From Gallaecimonas mangrovi (lineage in GTDB: Bacteria > Pseudomonadota > Gammaproteobacteria > Enterobacterales > Gallaecimonadaceae), in the NCBI RefSeq assembly GCF_003367375.1, contig NZ_CP031416.1:1185501-1249500 (forward strand): DNA of 64,000 bases, in the 5' to 3' direction. The translations under genes and the position numbers were made by a program. The stretch's first letter is position 1, and every line of letters starts with the position of its first letter. This document shows, piece by piece, positions 55,210-63,605 of this stretch. The notes below the pieces were generated by a model. It had not been told where the DNA came from, ran no database searches, and saw only the letters and a list, made by a program, of their open reading frames with translations.

Positions 55210-58208
55210 CACATTGCCTCCAGGTGGTTGTCCATATCTTCGCAGTGCCAGTGCACCACCGTTGGCCGGTAGCCTTCTCTATCCTCTGCCGGTTTTTCGC
55301 CAGACTTAAGCACCTTGGCTATAAGGGCGGCTTTCTCGGTTTTTATGGCTTGGCGTTCGGCCAGGTCGTGCTTGCGGTCAAAATAGCGTTTGCCATCAAC
55401 CCAGGTGTCTTGTACCCGCGCTTTTGCAGACAACGGGTTAGCGTCCCAAAGCACCAGGTCGGCGTCTTTACCTTCCTTTATCGAGCCGGTGTATTGGTCC
55501 ACCTTCAGCTGCTTAGCCGGGTTGATGGTGGCCATTTTCCAGGCGTCTTCTGGGCTCATGCCGCAGTAAGCCATCGACTTTGCTGCTTCTAAGTTCAGCC
55601 GGCGAATAAGCTCTTCCGAGTCGGAGTTGATGGAGGTAATAAGGCCTTTTTTATTCATCAGGCAGGCATTCTCGGGAATGGCGTCATAAACCTCGAACTT
55701 ATAAGCCCACCAGTCGGCAAAAGTAGAGGCGGTGGTGCCATGGGCCTTCATTTCGTCAGCCACTTTGTAGCCTTCCAAAATGTGGGTGAAGGTTTGAATG
55801 TGAAAGTCAAAGTCGTCAGCCACTTCCATTAACGCCAAAATCTCGGAAGCAACATAGGAGTGGGCGTGAACAAAACGCTCCTTATTCATGACTTCTACTA
55901 GCGCGTCCAGGCGAAAATCGCGGCGTGGCGGCAGCACTTCGCGTTTTTGCCGGCGCGACAATAAGTCGTAGCGGGTGCGTTGCTCCTGGTATTCTTTAGC
56001 TGTTTGAAAAGCGTCTTCCATCAAGGTTTTTACCCCCATCCGGCTTTGCGGGTAGCGGATGGTAAAGCTGTCGCCCCAGTTGGACTGCTTGACGTTCTCA
56101 CCCAGGGCAAATTTGATGGTGCCGGGGGCCCTTTTGAACTTCATGTCATCAGCGGTTTCGCCCCAGCGCAGTTTCACCACTTTTGACTGGCCGCCAATGG
56201 GATTAGCGGAGCCATGTAGCAATTGCGCACTGGTAGTGCCGCCGGCCAGAGCCCGGTAGATGCTGATATCGTTAGGGTTTATCACATCTTCAATACGCAC
56301 TTCCGAGGTTACCGCTTCGCTGGCTTCGTTAACGCCACCACTGATGGCAATGTGCGAATGCTCGTCGATGATACCTGCCGTTAAATGCATCCCGGTGGCA
56401 TCAATCACCTGCGCGCCACGCGGTGCTGACAGCTTGTTACCTATCTTGTCGATTTTCCCGTTTGCAATGAGCACGTCGGTATTTTTTAAAATACCGGCCT
56501 TTTCTGAGGTCCAGACGGTGGCATTTTTAATCAGCAACTTTTCTGCTTTCGGATGACTGCCAAGACCGTAAGCCTGGTTGGGGAAGGTCACCCGGCTAAC
56601 GATTTGCGTTTTCTCTGGCGCCTTGCCGCTACTGTCAGCCGCGAGCGGATTAATGCTCAGCGTTTGCCATTGCCCTGACTGAAAAGCGCTTAGCTTCGGT
56701 GTTTTATGGCTACCGGATAGCTGCCAGTAATGGCTGGTATTGCCATCAACAAACCGCAGTTCAAGGTGATTGTCTTGGTAACGGCTGCTTAAGCTTTCCA
56801 AGGGCTCGTCGCCTTTTTTGAGAACCACTTCGCCTTTGGGATCAATGCTTAAGCTGTAATCATTAGCCAGGGTGTAGCTCCCCCAAAGCGCCGCCAAATT
56901 GATTGGCACTTGGCTATGGGGCTGGCCTTGGGTCCAGGTTGATAAAATATGCCCCTGTTCAAAGAGGTTGCCTGATGCCACCACAAAGTCCGCCATCATG
57001 CCGGCTTTGAGTTGGCCTGCCAGTTGGCTAATACCACTGATTTCGGCGGGCACTGTGGTCAGCGCGGCCAGGGCGTTGTCTTCACTGAGCCCGGCTTGCA
57101 GCGCCTTTTTAATTTGTGGCCACATGGAGCCTTCAACACCGTGGCGGCTAAAGGCGACGGCAACGTGGCGCTTGCTAAGTTCTGCAGCAGTGGTGGGAGC
57201 GCGTTCCCAATGGCGAAGGTCGGCCAGTTGCACCCGCTCTAAGTCGGCTTCGGTGGTGACCTTGGGCGGCTTCGGAAAGTTAAGCGGCAGCACCACGGTT
57301 TTAGCGACTTTGGCGACGGCATCGGCGCGGTCATATTCAAAGTTAGAACCCACATAAACCGGGGTTAGGCCAAAGCGGTTAAAAAGCTGCGCCGCTTCTA
57401 ATAATTCATCTTCATGACGGGTGGCCATCAAAATGCCCTGGCTTGGCAAGTTAGCCAGGGCGGCCAGGTCAGTATTGGCTTCCAATTTACGGCGAGCGCC
57501 ATTATGGCTTTGCGCTTCTTTATACCAAGCCGCATCCGATAACGTTTGCCGCACCAGGGCAATGGCGCCCATCAGCGAGGTTGGGTATTCCTGCGGCGAG
57601 CTGCCTTTGTCAAAGGCCATAAATTGGCGGCCGGTATCTTTATAAATCAGTTGGTTGCTTGGAAGCTGCGCCAATGACAAAGAGACACTGTAGCCTCGGA
57701 AAATACCATCTAGCCGTGCGCTTTCAACGCTGGTAAAGCCATCATCTAGGTAGATTTTTGCGGCGTCCTTGTCGGCGGTGGCGACGCTTCGCCACATTTC
57801 ACTGCCATGTATGGCGGCATTGTGGGCCTGGGCACCGGCGCGCTGCCAGCTGTAGTGGGGCGCATCGTCATCGCTGGCCTCATAAGCTTTGCTGGGCAAA
57901 CCGTAATTGGAATAAGGGTCAATAAAACCGGGGTAGATCCAGGCGCCTTGGGTATCAATAACTCTGGCCCCATTGGGCACCTTGTTACCCACCGAGACAA
58001 TTACGCCGTCTTTAATCACCAAAGTGGCATCGCTGAGTTTTTTGCCGGGGGCGGTGATAAGGGTGGCGTGGGTTAGTGCTAGGGTTTGCCCTGGTTTTGC
58101 ATAGAGGCCGTGCGGATCAGCGGTTTGCACCTGGCTGCCCTGCGCGATAAACGGCAGTAACGCACTGGCGAGAAGAGACAGTGTGGCTGCCTGTTTCCTT
58201 GCCATCAT
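55209..58208 (-). CDS. Secreted large amidohydrolase (two amidohydrolase-like halves)
   Basis: 999 aa with a signal peptide. The first half (about 25-470) begins like an amidohydrolase (LALTHATLI, VIKDGVIVSVG) but reads DPYSNYG where DxHxH should be. The second half (about 540-999) repeats the fold (LLIKNATVWTS, VLIANGKIDKIG) and has DEHSHIA, a later HAHSYVASEI, FTHILEGY and INSDSEEL, consistent with a working metal site. So one active half follows one degenerate half. Substrate unknown; relatives act on cyclic amides or dipeptides. AGGA precedes the ATG. Head of a four-gene coupled chain ending in trmO. Confidence 0.78.
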   Translation of the reverse strand: MMARKQAATLSLLASALLPFIAQGSQVQTADPHGLYAKPGQTLALTHATLITAPGKKLSDATLVIKDGVIVSVGNKVPNGARVIDTQGAWIYPGFIDPYSNYGLPSKAYEASDDDAPHYSWQRAGAQAHNAAIHGSEMWRSVATADKDAAKIYLDDGFTSVESARLDGIFRGYSVSLSLAQLPSNQLIYKDTGRQFMAFDKGSSPQEYPTSLMGAIALVRQTLSDAAWYKEAQSHNGARRKLEANTDLAALANLPSQGILMATRHEDELLEAAQLFNRFGLTPVYVGSNFEYDRADAVAKVAKTVVLPLNFPKPPKVTTEADLERVQLADLRHWERAPTTAAELSKRHVAVAFSRHGVEGSMWPQIKKALQAGLSEDNALAALTTVPAEISGISQLAGQLKAGMMADFVVASGNLFEQGHILSTWTQGQPHSQVPINLAALWGSYTLANDYSLSIDPKGEVVLKKGDEPLESLSSRYQDNHLELRFVDGNTSHYWQLSGSHKTPKLSAFQSGQWQTLSINPLAADSSGKAPEKTQIVSRVTFPNQAYGLGSHPKAEKLLIKNATVWTSEKAGILKNTDVLIANGKIDKIGNKLSAPRGAQVIDATGMHLTAGIIDEHSHIAISGGVNEASEAVTSEVRIEDVINPNDISIYRALAGGTTSAQLLHGSANPIGGQSKVVKLRWGETADDMKFKRAPGTIKFALGENVKQSNWGDSFTIRYPQSRMGVKTLMEDAFQTAKEYQEQRTRYDLLSRRQKREVLPPRRDFRLDALVEVMNKERFVHAHSYVASEILALMEVADDFDFHIQTFTHILEGYKVADEMKAHGTTASTFADWWAYKFEVYDAIPENACLMNKKGLITSINSDSEELIRRLNLEAAKSMAYCGMSPEDAWKMATINPAKQLKVDQYTGSIKEGKDADLVLWDANPLSAKARVQDTWVDGKRYFDRKHDLAERQAIKTEKAALIAKVLKSGEKPAEDREGYRPTVVHWHCEDMDNHLEAM

Positions 58209-58406
58209 GTTGTTTTCCTGTGGAGTTTTATTATCGGTATATCAACATATGTTTTACATAACGGCAATGATTTCACGGCCAGTTGCCAATAAGGCTAAAC
58301 GAGTCGTAAAAGTGGGAACGGCGGTAGGCGTGGGGCGGGTAGAAAGGTGGGTTTGGGGTAGCAAGATACCGCAGCTAACAAAGCTGGCGTGGGTGCAACA
58401 GCGCCG

Positions 58407-58874
58407 TTATTTGGCTAAGGTGCCAGGAGCCAGATAGGCTTGCACAAATTGCTGTAACTGCTGCAAATCGTCTTCGCTGGGTTCGGCGTAATAAGCCTGA
58501 AATGTGCGTTCGCTACCGTCACGGCATTCAACCCGCAGTTCTGAGCGGTGTTTTGCCAAGGGCTCGACGTTTTTAACAACAGTTAACGGTAAGCGTTCAC
58601 AGCGGCGGGTACGAATGGAGCGAAACAGCAGCTGGCCTTTTTGGATGATTAAGAACTCTTCAGCAGGATTATTCAGTACCCAATACACCAGCGCTGCCGA
58701 GCAAGCGGCACCTAACAGTGGCAACCAGTCTGGCAGGTCAAAAAGCGGCAAAGCCAGCGACAGCAGGGTAATGGCTACGGCTACCAGCAATGTTTTTACG
58801 CTCATGGGTTTAGCGCGATGAAGGCTGTATTTTTTCGGCATTGATTCTATGTTTGCTTCCATGCATGGCGACAA
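58407..58874 (-). CDS. Small membrane protein of unknown function
   Basis: Up to 155 aa. Two adjacent hydrophobic helices (LLVAVAITLLSLALPLF and WLPLLGAACSAALVYWVL) are followed by a soluble beta-rich part (EEFLIIQKGQLLFRSIR...) of PH-like appearance. I do not recognise the family. Several in-frame ATGs occur (58874, 58862, 58838), and no ribosome site decides between them. Spaced by about 200 bp from the amidohydrolase start. Confidence 0.55.
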   Translation of the reverse strand: MSPCMEANIESMPKKYSLHRAKPMSVKTLLVAVAITLLSLALPLFDLPDWLPLLGAACSAALVYWVLNNPAEEFLIIQKGQLLFRSIRTRRCERLPLTVVKNVEPLAKHRSELRVECRDGSERTFQAYYAEPSEDDLQQLQQFVQAYLAPGTLAK

Positions 58875-58951
58875 TTCTGGCTAACAGTGTAAGGCCTGAC
58901 AAGTCACTTGATTGTTAATTAAAGTAATTGACTCGGTATTTTCACCATCAG

Positions 58952-59863
58952 CTAGTTATTTTCATCTTCTTCCACGGGTAAACCATGCAGTGTCTTTATG
59001 GTATCGGCTAACAGCCGGGTACCTGGTCCTATCTGATCGGGGTCGGGAATAACCAGGTTAAGTACCGCTGCGCGACTGCCACCATCTTTTATATCCAACT
59101 GGACTAATTGGCCCGAGGCGAGCTTGTCATCCACCCAGTGACAGGGGATCCACATAAAGCCCATGCCTTGTTCCAGCACCTGCAGGGCATCAAAAAAATG
59201 GCCAAAGGTCCAGCGGTTTTCGGCTTTAAGCCAACCTGATACTTCCTTGGGTTTGTTGGCGGTATCGCGGATCACCAACTGCAACTCTTGCGCCAGCTCA
59301 TCGGCATTAATGGCTTTTTTACGCGTTGCTAAGTGGTGGCTGTGATGGACCACCGGCACCATATCGACGGTGGTTAAGGCCAGGCCCATAAAGCCGCGAG
59401 GAATAATGCTGGTGATAGCAAGGTCCACCTGGCCGTTGAGTATCAATTCTTCCGAGCCGGTGATCACCGAGTTGTAGATCTGTAACCGTGAGCCGCGACT
59501 TTGCGGCTGAAAACGTTCCAGTAGCTGCATTAATAAGCTATTGGGATACACCGATTCAACCGAAAGCCGGATCTCTGGCTCCCAGCCACATTCAATGTTT
59601 TTGGCCAAACTCTCTAAGGTTTCAACGGTATCTGTGAGTACCCGAGAGCGGCGTAGCAACACTTCACCGGTAGGCGTTAAGAAGGCCTTTCTGCCTCTGA
59701 CCTCTAACAGTTGCACTCCCAGTTGGTCTTGCAGTTTTGACACCGCATGGTTGAGTGACGACTGGCTTTTATTTAGCGCTGCCGCTGCCTGGGCGTAGCC
59801 GCCATTATCGACAACTGCTTGTAGCATTCGCCATTGTTCGAGGGTGCTTTTGGGCCTGTACAT
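58952..59863 (-). CDS. LysR-family transcriptional regulator
   Basis: 303 aa. N-terminal winged HTH (about 6-65, with GGYAQAAAALNKSQSSLNHAVSKLQDQLG) and a C-terminal effector domain. The target is unknown. The nearest divergent gene on the right is far away, with the 480-bp spacer between them. No autoregulatory T-N11-A box was assigned. Confidence 0.85.
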   Translation of the reverse strand: MYRPKSTLEQWRMLQAVVDNGGYAQAAAALNKSQSSLNHAVSKLQDQLGVQLLEVRGRKAFLTPTGEVLLRRSRVLTDTVETLESLAKNIECGWEPEIRLSVESVYPNSLLMQLLERFQPQSRGSRLQIYNSVITGSEELILNGQVDLAITSIIPRGFMGLALTTVDMVPVVHHSHHLATRKKAINADELAQELQLVIRDTANKPKEVSGWLKAENRWTFGHFFDALQVLEQGMGFMWIPCHWVDDKLASGQLVQLDIKDGGSRAAVLNLVIPDPDQIGPGTRLLADTIKTLHGLPVEEDENN

Positions 59864-59941
59864 AAATTGCCTTCATTCCGTTAGAAGCAGCTAATCGAAA
59901 GGTTACTGATAAAAAGCCCCTTTTGCCGCTACTTTTTTCAC

Positions 59942-59953
59942 GAAAACGTTTTC
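59942..59953. promoter_or_regulatory. LacI/GalR-type operator-like palindrome
   Basis: GAAAACGTTTTC is a perfect 12-bp palindrome with the central CG typical of LacI-family operators (GnAAnCGnTTnC). It is about 79 bp upstream of the LysR start and upstream of the orphan terminator. No LacI-family gene is in the window. Confidence 0.4.
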
Positions 59954-60051
59954 TTTTTGGTTTTGCTATGGCATATTGCTGCCAATGGTGAGCTGCAAAG
60001 CCGCCATTCCTCAAAAGCATGTTTGTTTATCAATCATCCTGTGAAGCCAAA

Positions 60052-60084
60052 ACCCCGTGGGGATTTCCCACGGGGTATTTTTTT
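60052..60084 (+). terminator. Orphan intrinsic terminator
   Basis: CCCCGTGGG (60053-60061) pairs with CCCACGGGG (60067-60075) around GATTT, followed by a T-rich TATTTTTTT. No plus-strand gene precedes it, so a small RNA or a degraded gene may have been here. The minus-strand side has only four T. Confidence 0.7.
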
Positions 60085-60300
60085 ATCTGGCTGTGTTATC
60101 AAGCTGTTGCCCTGACTTTTTTACCCGTTAGCCAGTCTTGGTATGGCGCTTGGATTAGCGCTACTGCCGACCGCCTGATTTTTGTACAGCGCCGTTGCCG
60201 CCTTAAATTGTGCTGGCAGCGACGTTTTACCAACAAGAGGTAGCGCAAAGAGAGCCAAGACACCGGCTTGATGCGGCCGGAGCATTGCTTTTTGGTATAA

Positions 60301-60328
60301 AAAAAGAGCAGCCAAGGCTGCTCTTTTT
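60301..60328. terminator. Bidirectional terminator after the GH3 gene
   Basis: Perfect inverted repeat: GAGCAGCC (60306-60313), AA, GGCTGCTC (60316-60323), with A5 and T5 at the ends. It ends the minus-strand GH3 gene. Confidence 0.9.
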
Positions 60329-60342
60329 ACTAACCGTAGTGG

Positions 60343-63036
60343 TTAATCTTGATTCCAATCACCAAGGGCGGTGGAACGGTCCACTTGTACGGCTTCTTGT
60401 ACCGGTCCCGGTAGCGGGTTCGAGGCCGCCGTGGTTTCGGTAATGTCGCTATCGGCAGCAACGGTGCTGGTAAGTGGCAGGTTGTCTGAACTGTCACCCA
60501 CTTGCACTACAAACTGCTCACCGGCGTCAACTTGCCAGCTGTCAGTGCTTTGTTTGTAGTAAGCAAAAGAACGTGCATCAAGCGGCAAGGTTACCTGCTT
60601 GCTTTCACCGGCTTTGAGGTAAATTTTTGAGAAGCCTTTTAGCTCATGCTCTGGCTCATCAATGCTGGCATTTAACGGCTTCACATAAAGCTGGGCGACT
60701 TCATAACCGTCGCGGCCACCGGTGTTGGTTACCGTGAAGGTGGCATTAATGGTGCCATTGGCGGTGACGTTGCTGCTGTCCAAAGACAGGTTGCTAAAGG
60801 CGAAAGTGGTGTAAGACAAACCAAAACCGAAGGGGTAGAGCGGCTTACGGCCTGATTTGTCATAACCGCGGTAGCCACTGTAGATACCTTCAGAGTAGGT
60901 CATGGTGGTTTTAGCGTCGTCGCCCACGTAGTCTGCCGGGTCAGAGTAAGAGGCGTAGCTTGGGTTGTATTTCACCTTCTTATCTAGGGTGATAGGCAGC
61001 TTGCCTGATGGGTTTACATCACCATAAATAATTTCTGCCAGGGCCTGGCCACCTAATTGCCCGGAATACCACGCGTGCAAAATCGCGCCAGCGTTATCGT
61101 TCCACGGCTCCATATTCATGCCGCCACCGGCGTGCATGACCACTACCGTATTGGGGTTCAGCTTGGTGAGCTTTTTAAGCATGATTTTTTGCTGGTCGGG
61201 AATATCAAACTCTGGGTCAATACTTTCCCCTTCGTTTTCGTAATTGCGACCTACCACAGCTACAACCGCATCATAATTAGCCAAAGACTTCGGTGGTGTT
61301 AGCGCCGCCCAACTCATTTGCAAGCCTTCAAGGCCGCCCAGGGTGCCTAGGAAGGTTTGGTCGCGGCTGTACTCTAATTTGACGTCATAAAGCTGGCCCG
61401 CTTTCAGGCGCTTGGTAGCCACACTTTTAACCACGGCATCAGGTAAGTCTGACGCTAAGGGTTCACCATCGCTTTGCATCACCAACTCGCCGTCAACCCA
61501 CAGCTTGAAGGGGCCGTCGGCACGTACCTTAAAGACCTGTTTACCGGTAACGGTAGGCTTGAACTTACCGGTAAAGCGAGCAGAGAAAGCGCCAACAGTG
61601 GGGGTGAAGTCACTGATACTGCGGGAGTTGTTTTCAGTGTCGTTGGTGAGATCGGTCCAACTAAAGTTCACCCCTTGCTCGGTGCGCTCCAGTTCCGGGT
61701 CGCCAGACAAGTCGGTATTGGCAAAGTATTCTGCTTCCAGGCCGCTCGCACAGGCATCACCGTCGGTGCAGTCAGGTTGGTACCACTGGCTGGTTTTTGG
61801 GGTCAATGACATGCTGGAGATAAAGGTGACATTACCTTCGCTGTTATTAAGCTGTTTAAGGCCACTTACCTCGGTGATGTAGTCTGAATCGGCGACTGAA
61901 TAAGGGGTTCCCAAGGGGGAGCTTGGAGCATGGTCTGCCATGTCACCAATAACAGCGATTTTCGCACTTTTGCTCAGCGGCAATACGCCATTGTTTTTGA
62001 GCAGTACGATGCCTTCACGGGCGGTATCCAGTGAGGCTTTTAAGCCATATTCCGGGTGGGTGAGCGTTTGCGCGCTATAGCCTTCTTGATCAACGCCGTA
62101 GCGTACGGCGGCCCGCAGGTTACGTTTTACTTTGTCGTCAATGACGTTCTGGGTAATGGCGCCGCTGGCGAGCAGTGGGTCAAGGTTACTTTCGGTAAAT
62201 TGCAGGCCCGACGGCATATCAAGGTCAGTACCGGCCCAGGCGCCTTGGAAGGGGTCTTGGATAGAGTTGAAGTCAGAGACCACAAAACCTTGATAGCCCC
62301 ATTCACCTTTTAAAATATCGGTGATGATGTGGTGGTTTTCACAAGCGTAATAACCATTGACCTTGTTAAAGCCACACATAATTGACGCAATGTCAGCATT
62401 TTTTACCAGTGATTCGAAAGGAACCAGATAAAGTTCGCGCAGGGTGCGCTCTGATACTTCCACATCCAAGTTATGGCGATTGGCTTCCTGTTCGTTAGCG
62501 ATAAGGTGCTTGGCGCCAGCCATCACCCCTTCGCTTTGAATGCCGTTGGTAATAGAGGGGGCCATTACTGAGCAAAGATAAGGGTCTTCACCACAAATTG
62601 ATTCTGCCGCCCGGCCATTAAAAGGGGTGCGATAGACGTTCACCACCGGTGACAGCATCTGTTCGCCACCGGCGATACGGGTTTCATAACCCAGAGCCTG
62701 GCCGACTTCTTTGGCACGGTTAATGTTCCAAGTGGCCGCAAGGGCACTTTGTGACGGGTAACCTGCACCAAAGTTAGTGCCATCGACATGCACCGCCATG
62801 GAAGAGTCATAAGCGATGGTGCCAGGAATGCCAAAGGCGTCTGATTCTGGGATCATGTGGCCATCATCAACGCGAATAAAAGCGATCTTTTGCGATTCGC
62901 TCATATTGTCCAAAATAGCACTGACTCTGGCTTCAACTTGGGACCAAGTTTTACCACTGTAATAATTTGCATAAACGCTAGCTGGTAAGCTAACAAGCAG
63001 CATGCTGGCAAGCAGCTTTTTCTTGAAATGTCGCAT
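60343..63036 (-). CDS. Secreted GH3 beta-glucosidase with PA14 insert
   Basis: 897 aa. Signal peptide (1-23, ends VYA). The GH3 N-terminal barrel holds KHLIANEQE and the nucleophile Asp255 in VVSDFNS (usually SDW). The (alpha/beta)6 sandwich follows with a PA14 sugar-binding insert (about 440-590), and the C-terminal fibronectin-III-like domain (LSLDSSNVTANGTINATFTV). A Glu in NYENEGESIDPE is a candidate acid/base. It should cleave beta-glucosides released from plant or microbial polysaccharide. AGGGA precedes the ATG. It is 36 bp downstream of the small exported protein, so they may share a transcript. Confidence 0.88.
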   Translation of the reverse strand: MRHFKKKLLASMLLVSLPASVYANYYSGKTWSQVEARVSAILDNMSESQKIAFIRVDDGHMIPESDAFGIPGTIAYDSSMAVHVDGTNFGAGYPSQSALAATWNINRAKEVGQALGYETRIAGGEQMLSPVVNVYRTPFNGRAAESICGEDPYLCSVMAPSITNGIQSEGVMAGAKHLIANEQEANRHNLDVEVSERTLRELYLVPFESLVKNADIASIMCGFNKVNGYYACENHHIITDILKGEWGYQGFVVSDFNSIQDPFQGAWAGTDLDMPSGLQFTESNLDPLLASGAITQNVIDDKVKRNLRAAVRYGVDQEGYSAQTLTHPEYGLKASLDTAREGIVLLKNNGVLPLSKSAKIAVIGDMADHAPSSPLGTPYSVADSDYITEVSGLKQLNNSEGNVTFISSMSLTPKTSQWYQPDCTDGDACASGLEAEYFANTDLSGDPELERTEQGVNFSWTDLTNDTENNSRSISDFTPTVGAFSARFTGKFKPTVTGKQVFKVRADGPFKLWVDGELVMQSDGEPLASDLPDAVVKSVATKRLKAGQLYDVKLEYSRDQTFLGTLGGLEGLQMSWAALTPPKSLANYDAVVAVVGRNYENEGESIDPEFDIPDQQKIMLKKLTKLNPNTVVVMHAGGGMNMEPWNDNAGAILHAWYSGQLGGQALAEIIYGDVNPSGKLPITLDKKVKYNPSYASYSDPADYVGDDAKTTMTYSEGIYSGYRGYDKSGRKPLYPFGFGLSYTTFAFSNLSLDSSNVTANGTINATFTVTNTGGRDGYEVAQLYVKPLNASIDEPEHELKGFSKIYLKAGESKQVTLPLDARSFAYYKQSTDSWQVDAGEQFVVQVGDSSDNLPLTSTVAADSDITETTAASNPLPGPVQEAVQVDRSTALGDWNQD

Positions 63037-63072
63037 AAGAAATTCCCTGTATAAAAAAACGAACGCTGGGGG

Positions 63073-63327
63073 TTAGTCGTGGCTTTTATCCGCAGACGTA
63101 GTGTCCGTTTTTGCATCATCTTTTTTGACGGAATAGTCGAATAGCTGATGATTTTTCGTGCTGCTCTTTTCTTTATAATCTTTAGCGTGAGTAAGACTTT
63201 CTTTTTGTTTTTCCAGTTTTTGGTGAGCTTTTACGCCTTGATGGTGTTGGTCGGTATCGGCCAAGGCATTTGTGGTGATGAATGAAAAAAGTATGCTCAA
63301 AGCATACAACGGTGCTTTTTTATTCAT
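63073..63327 (-). CDS. Small exported Lys/His-rich protein
   Basis: 84 aa. Signal peptide (MKK-type, ends ALADTD) then about 60 residues rich in Lys, His, Asp and Ser (HHQGVKAHQKLEKQKESL), without cysteines or a domain I know. A strong AGGAG lies 7 bases before the ATG, so it looks genuine. It precedes the GH3 gene in the same direction. A metal-binding, cell-surface or chaperone-like role is only a guess. Confidence 0.6.
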   Translation of the reverse strand: MNKKAPLYALSILFSFITTNALADTDQHHQGVKAHQKLEKQKESLTHAKDYKEKSSTKNHQLFDYSVKKDDAKTDTTSADKSHD

Positions 63328-63360
63328 AACAAGGCTCCTGAAAAAAAGTTAATTTAAAAT

Positions 63361-63385
63361 TGCCTATTGGTAAATTTATTAGGCA
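63361..63385. promoter_or_regulatory. Inverted repeat in the 5' region of the small exported protein
   Basis: TGCCTA (63361-63366) and TAGGCA (63380-63385) form a 25-bp dyad in an AT-rich 245-bp spacer, 34 bp upstream of the start at 63327. It could be an operator or a leader hairpin. The rest of 63386-63570 shows only AT-rich sequence. Confidence 0.3.
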
Positions 63386-63571
63386 AATCTGTTTTTACAT
63401 ATCTTTGATGAATGAAAAATTAATATTTTTATTTGCTTTATTTTTTTAAATTAAAAATAAATAAGCTCTATTTAAAATCTCAATTTGTAGATAAATGCCA
63501 TTGTCAATGCTGAAAAACTTTGTACAGCTTTGTGCATGAAATGTGTAAATCTAGGCACGTTGCTTTTAAAT

Positions 63572-63596
63572 AAAAAAAGGCGAGCCTAGGCCCGCC
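63572..63596 (-). terminator. Terminator of the partial GH3 gene
   Basis: On the minus strand GGCGGG and CTCGCC (one G-U pair) flank CCTAGG and are followed by seven T. It lies just below the stop codon at 63606. Confidence 0.82.
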
Positions 63597-63605
63597 TTTG
63601 GTTAT

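Larger units (their letters stand above)
59864..60300. other. Gene-poor spacer between LysR and GH3 genes
   Basis: About 440 bp without a convincing gene. It contains a LacI-type palindrome (59942-59953) and an orphan plus-strand terminator (60052-60084). The rest holds only short frames that cross the hairpin or show no family likeness. A short RNA ending at the terminator is possible but lacks a clear promoter. Confidence 0.5.

Noticed and set aside
58183-58437. 84-aa plus-strand ORF between the amidohydrolase and the 155-aa gene
   Set aside because: It overlaps the start of one gene and the end of another, with no ribosome site and no known family.
60019-60243. 74-aa plus-strand ORF in the LysR-GH3 spacer
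   Set aside because: It runs through the terminator stem at 60052-60084 and has no recognisable domain.
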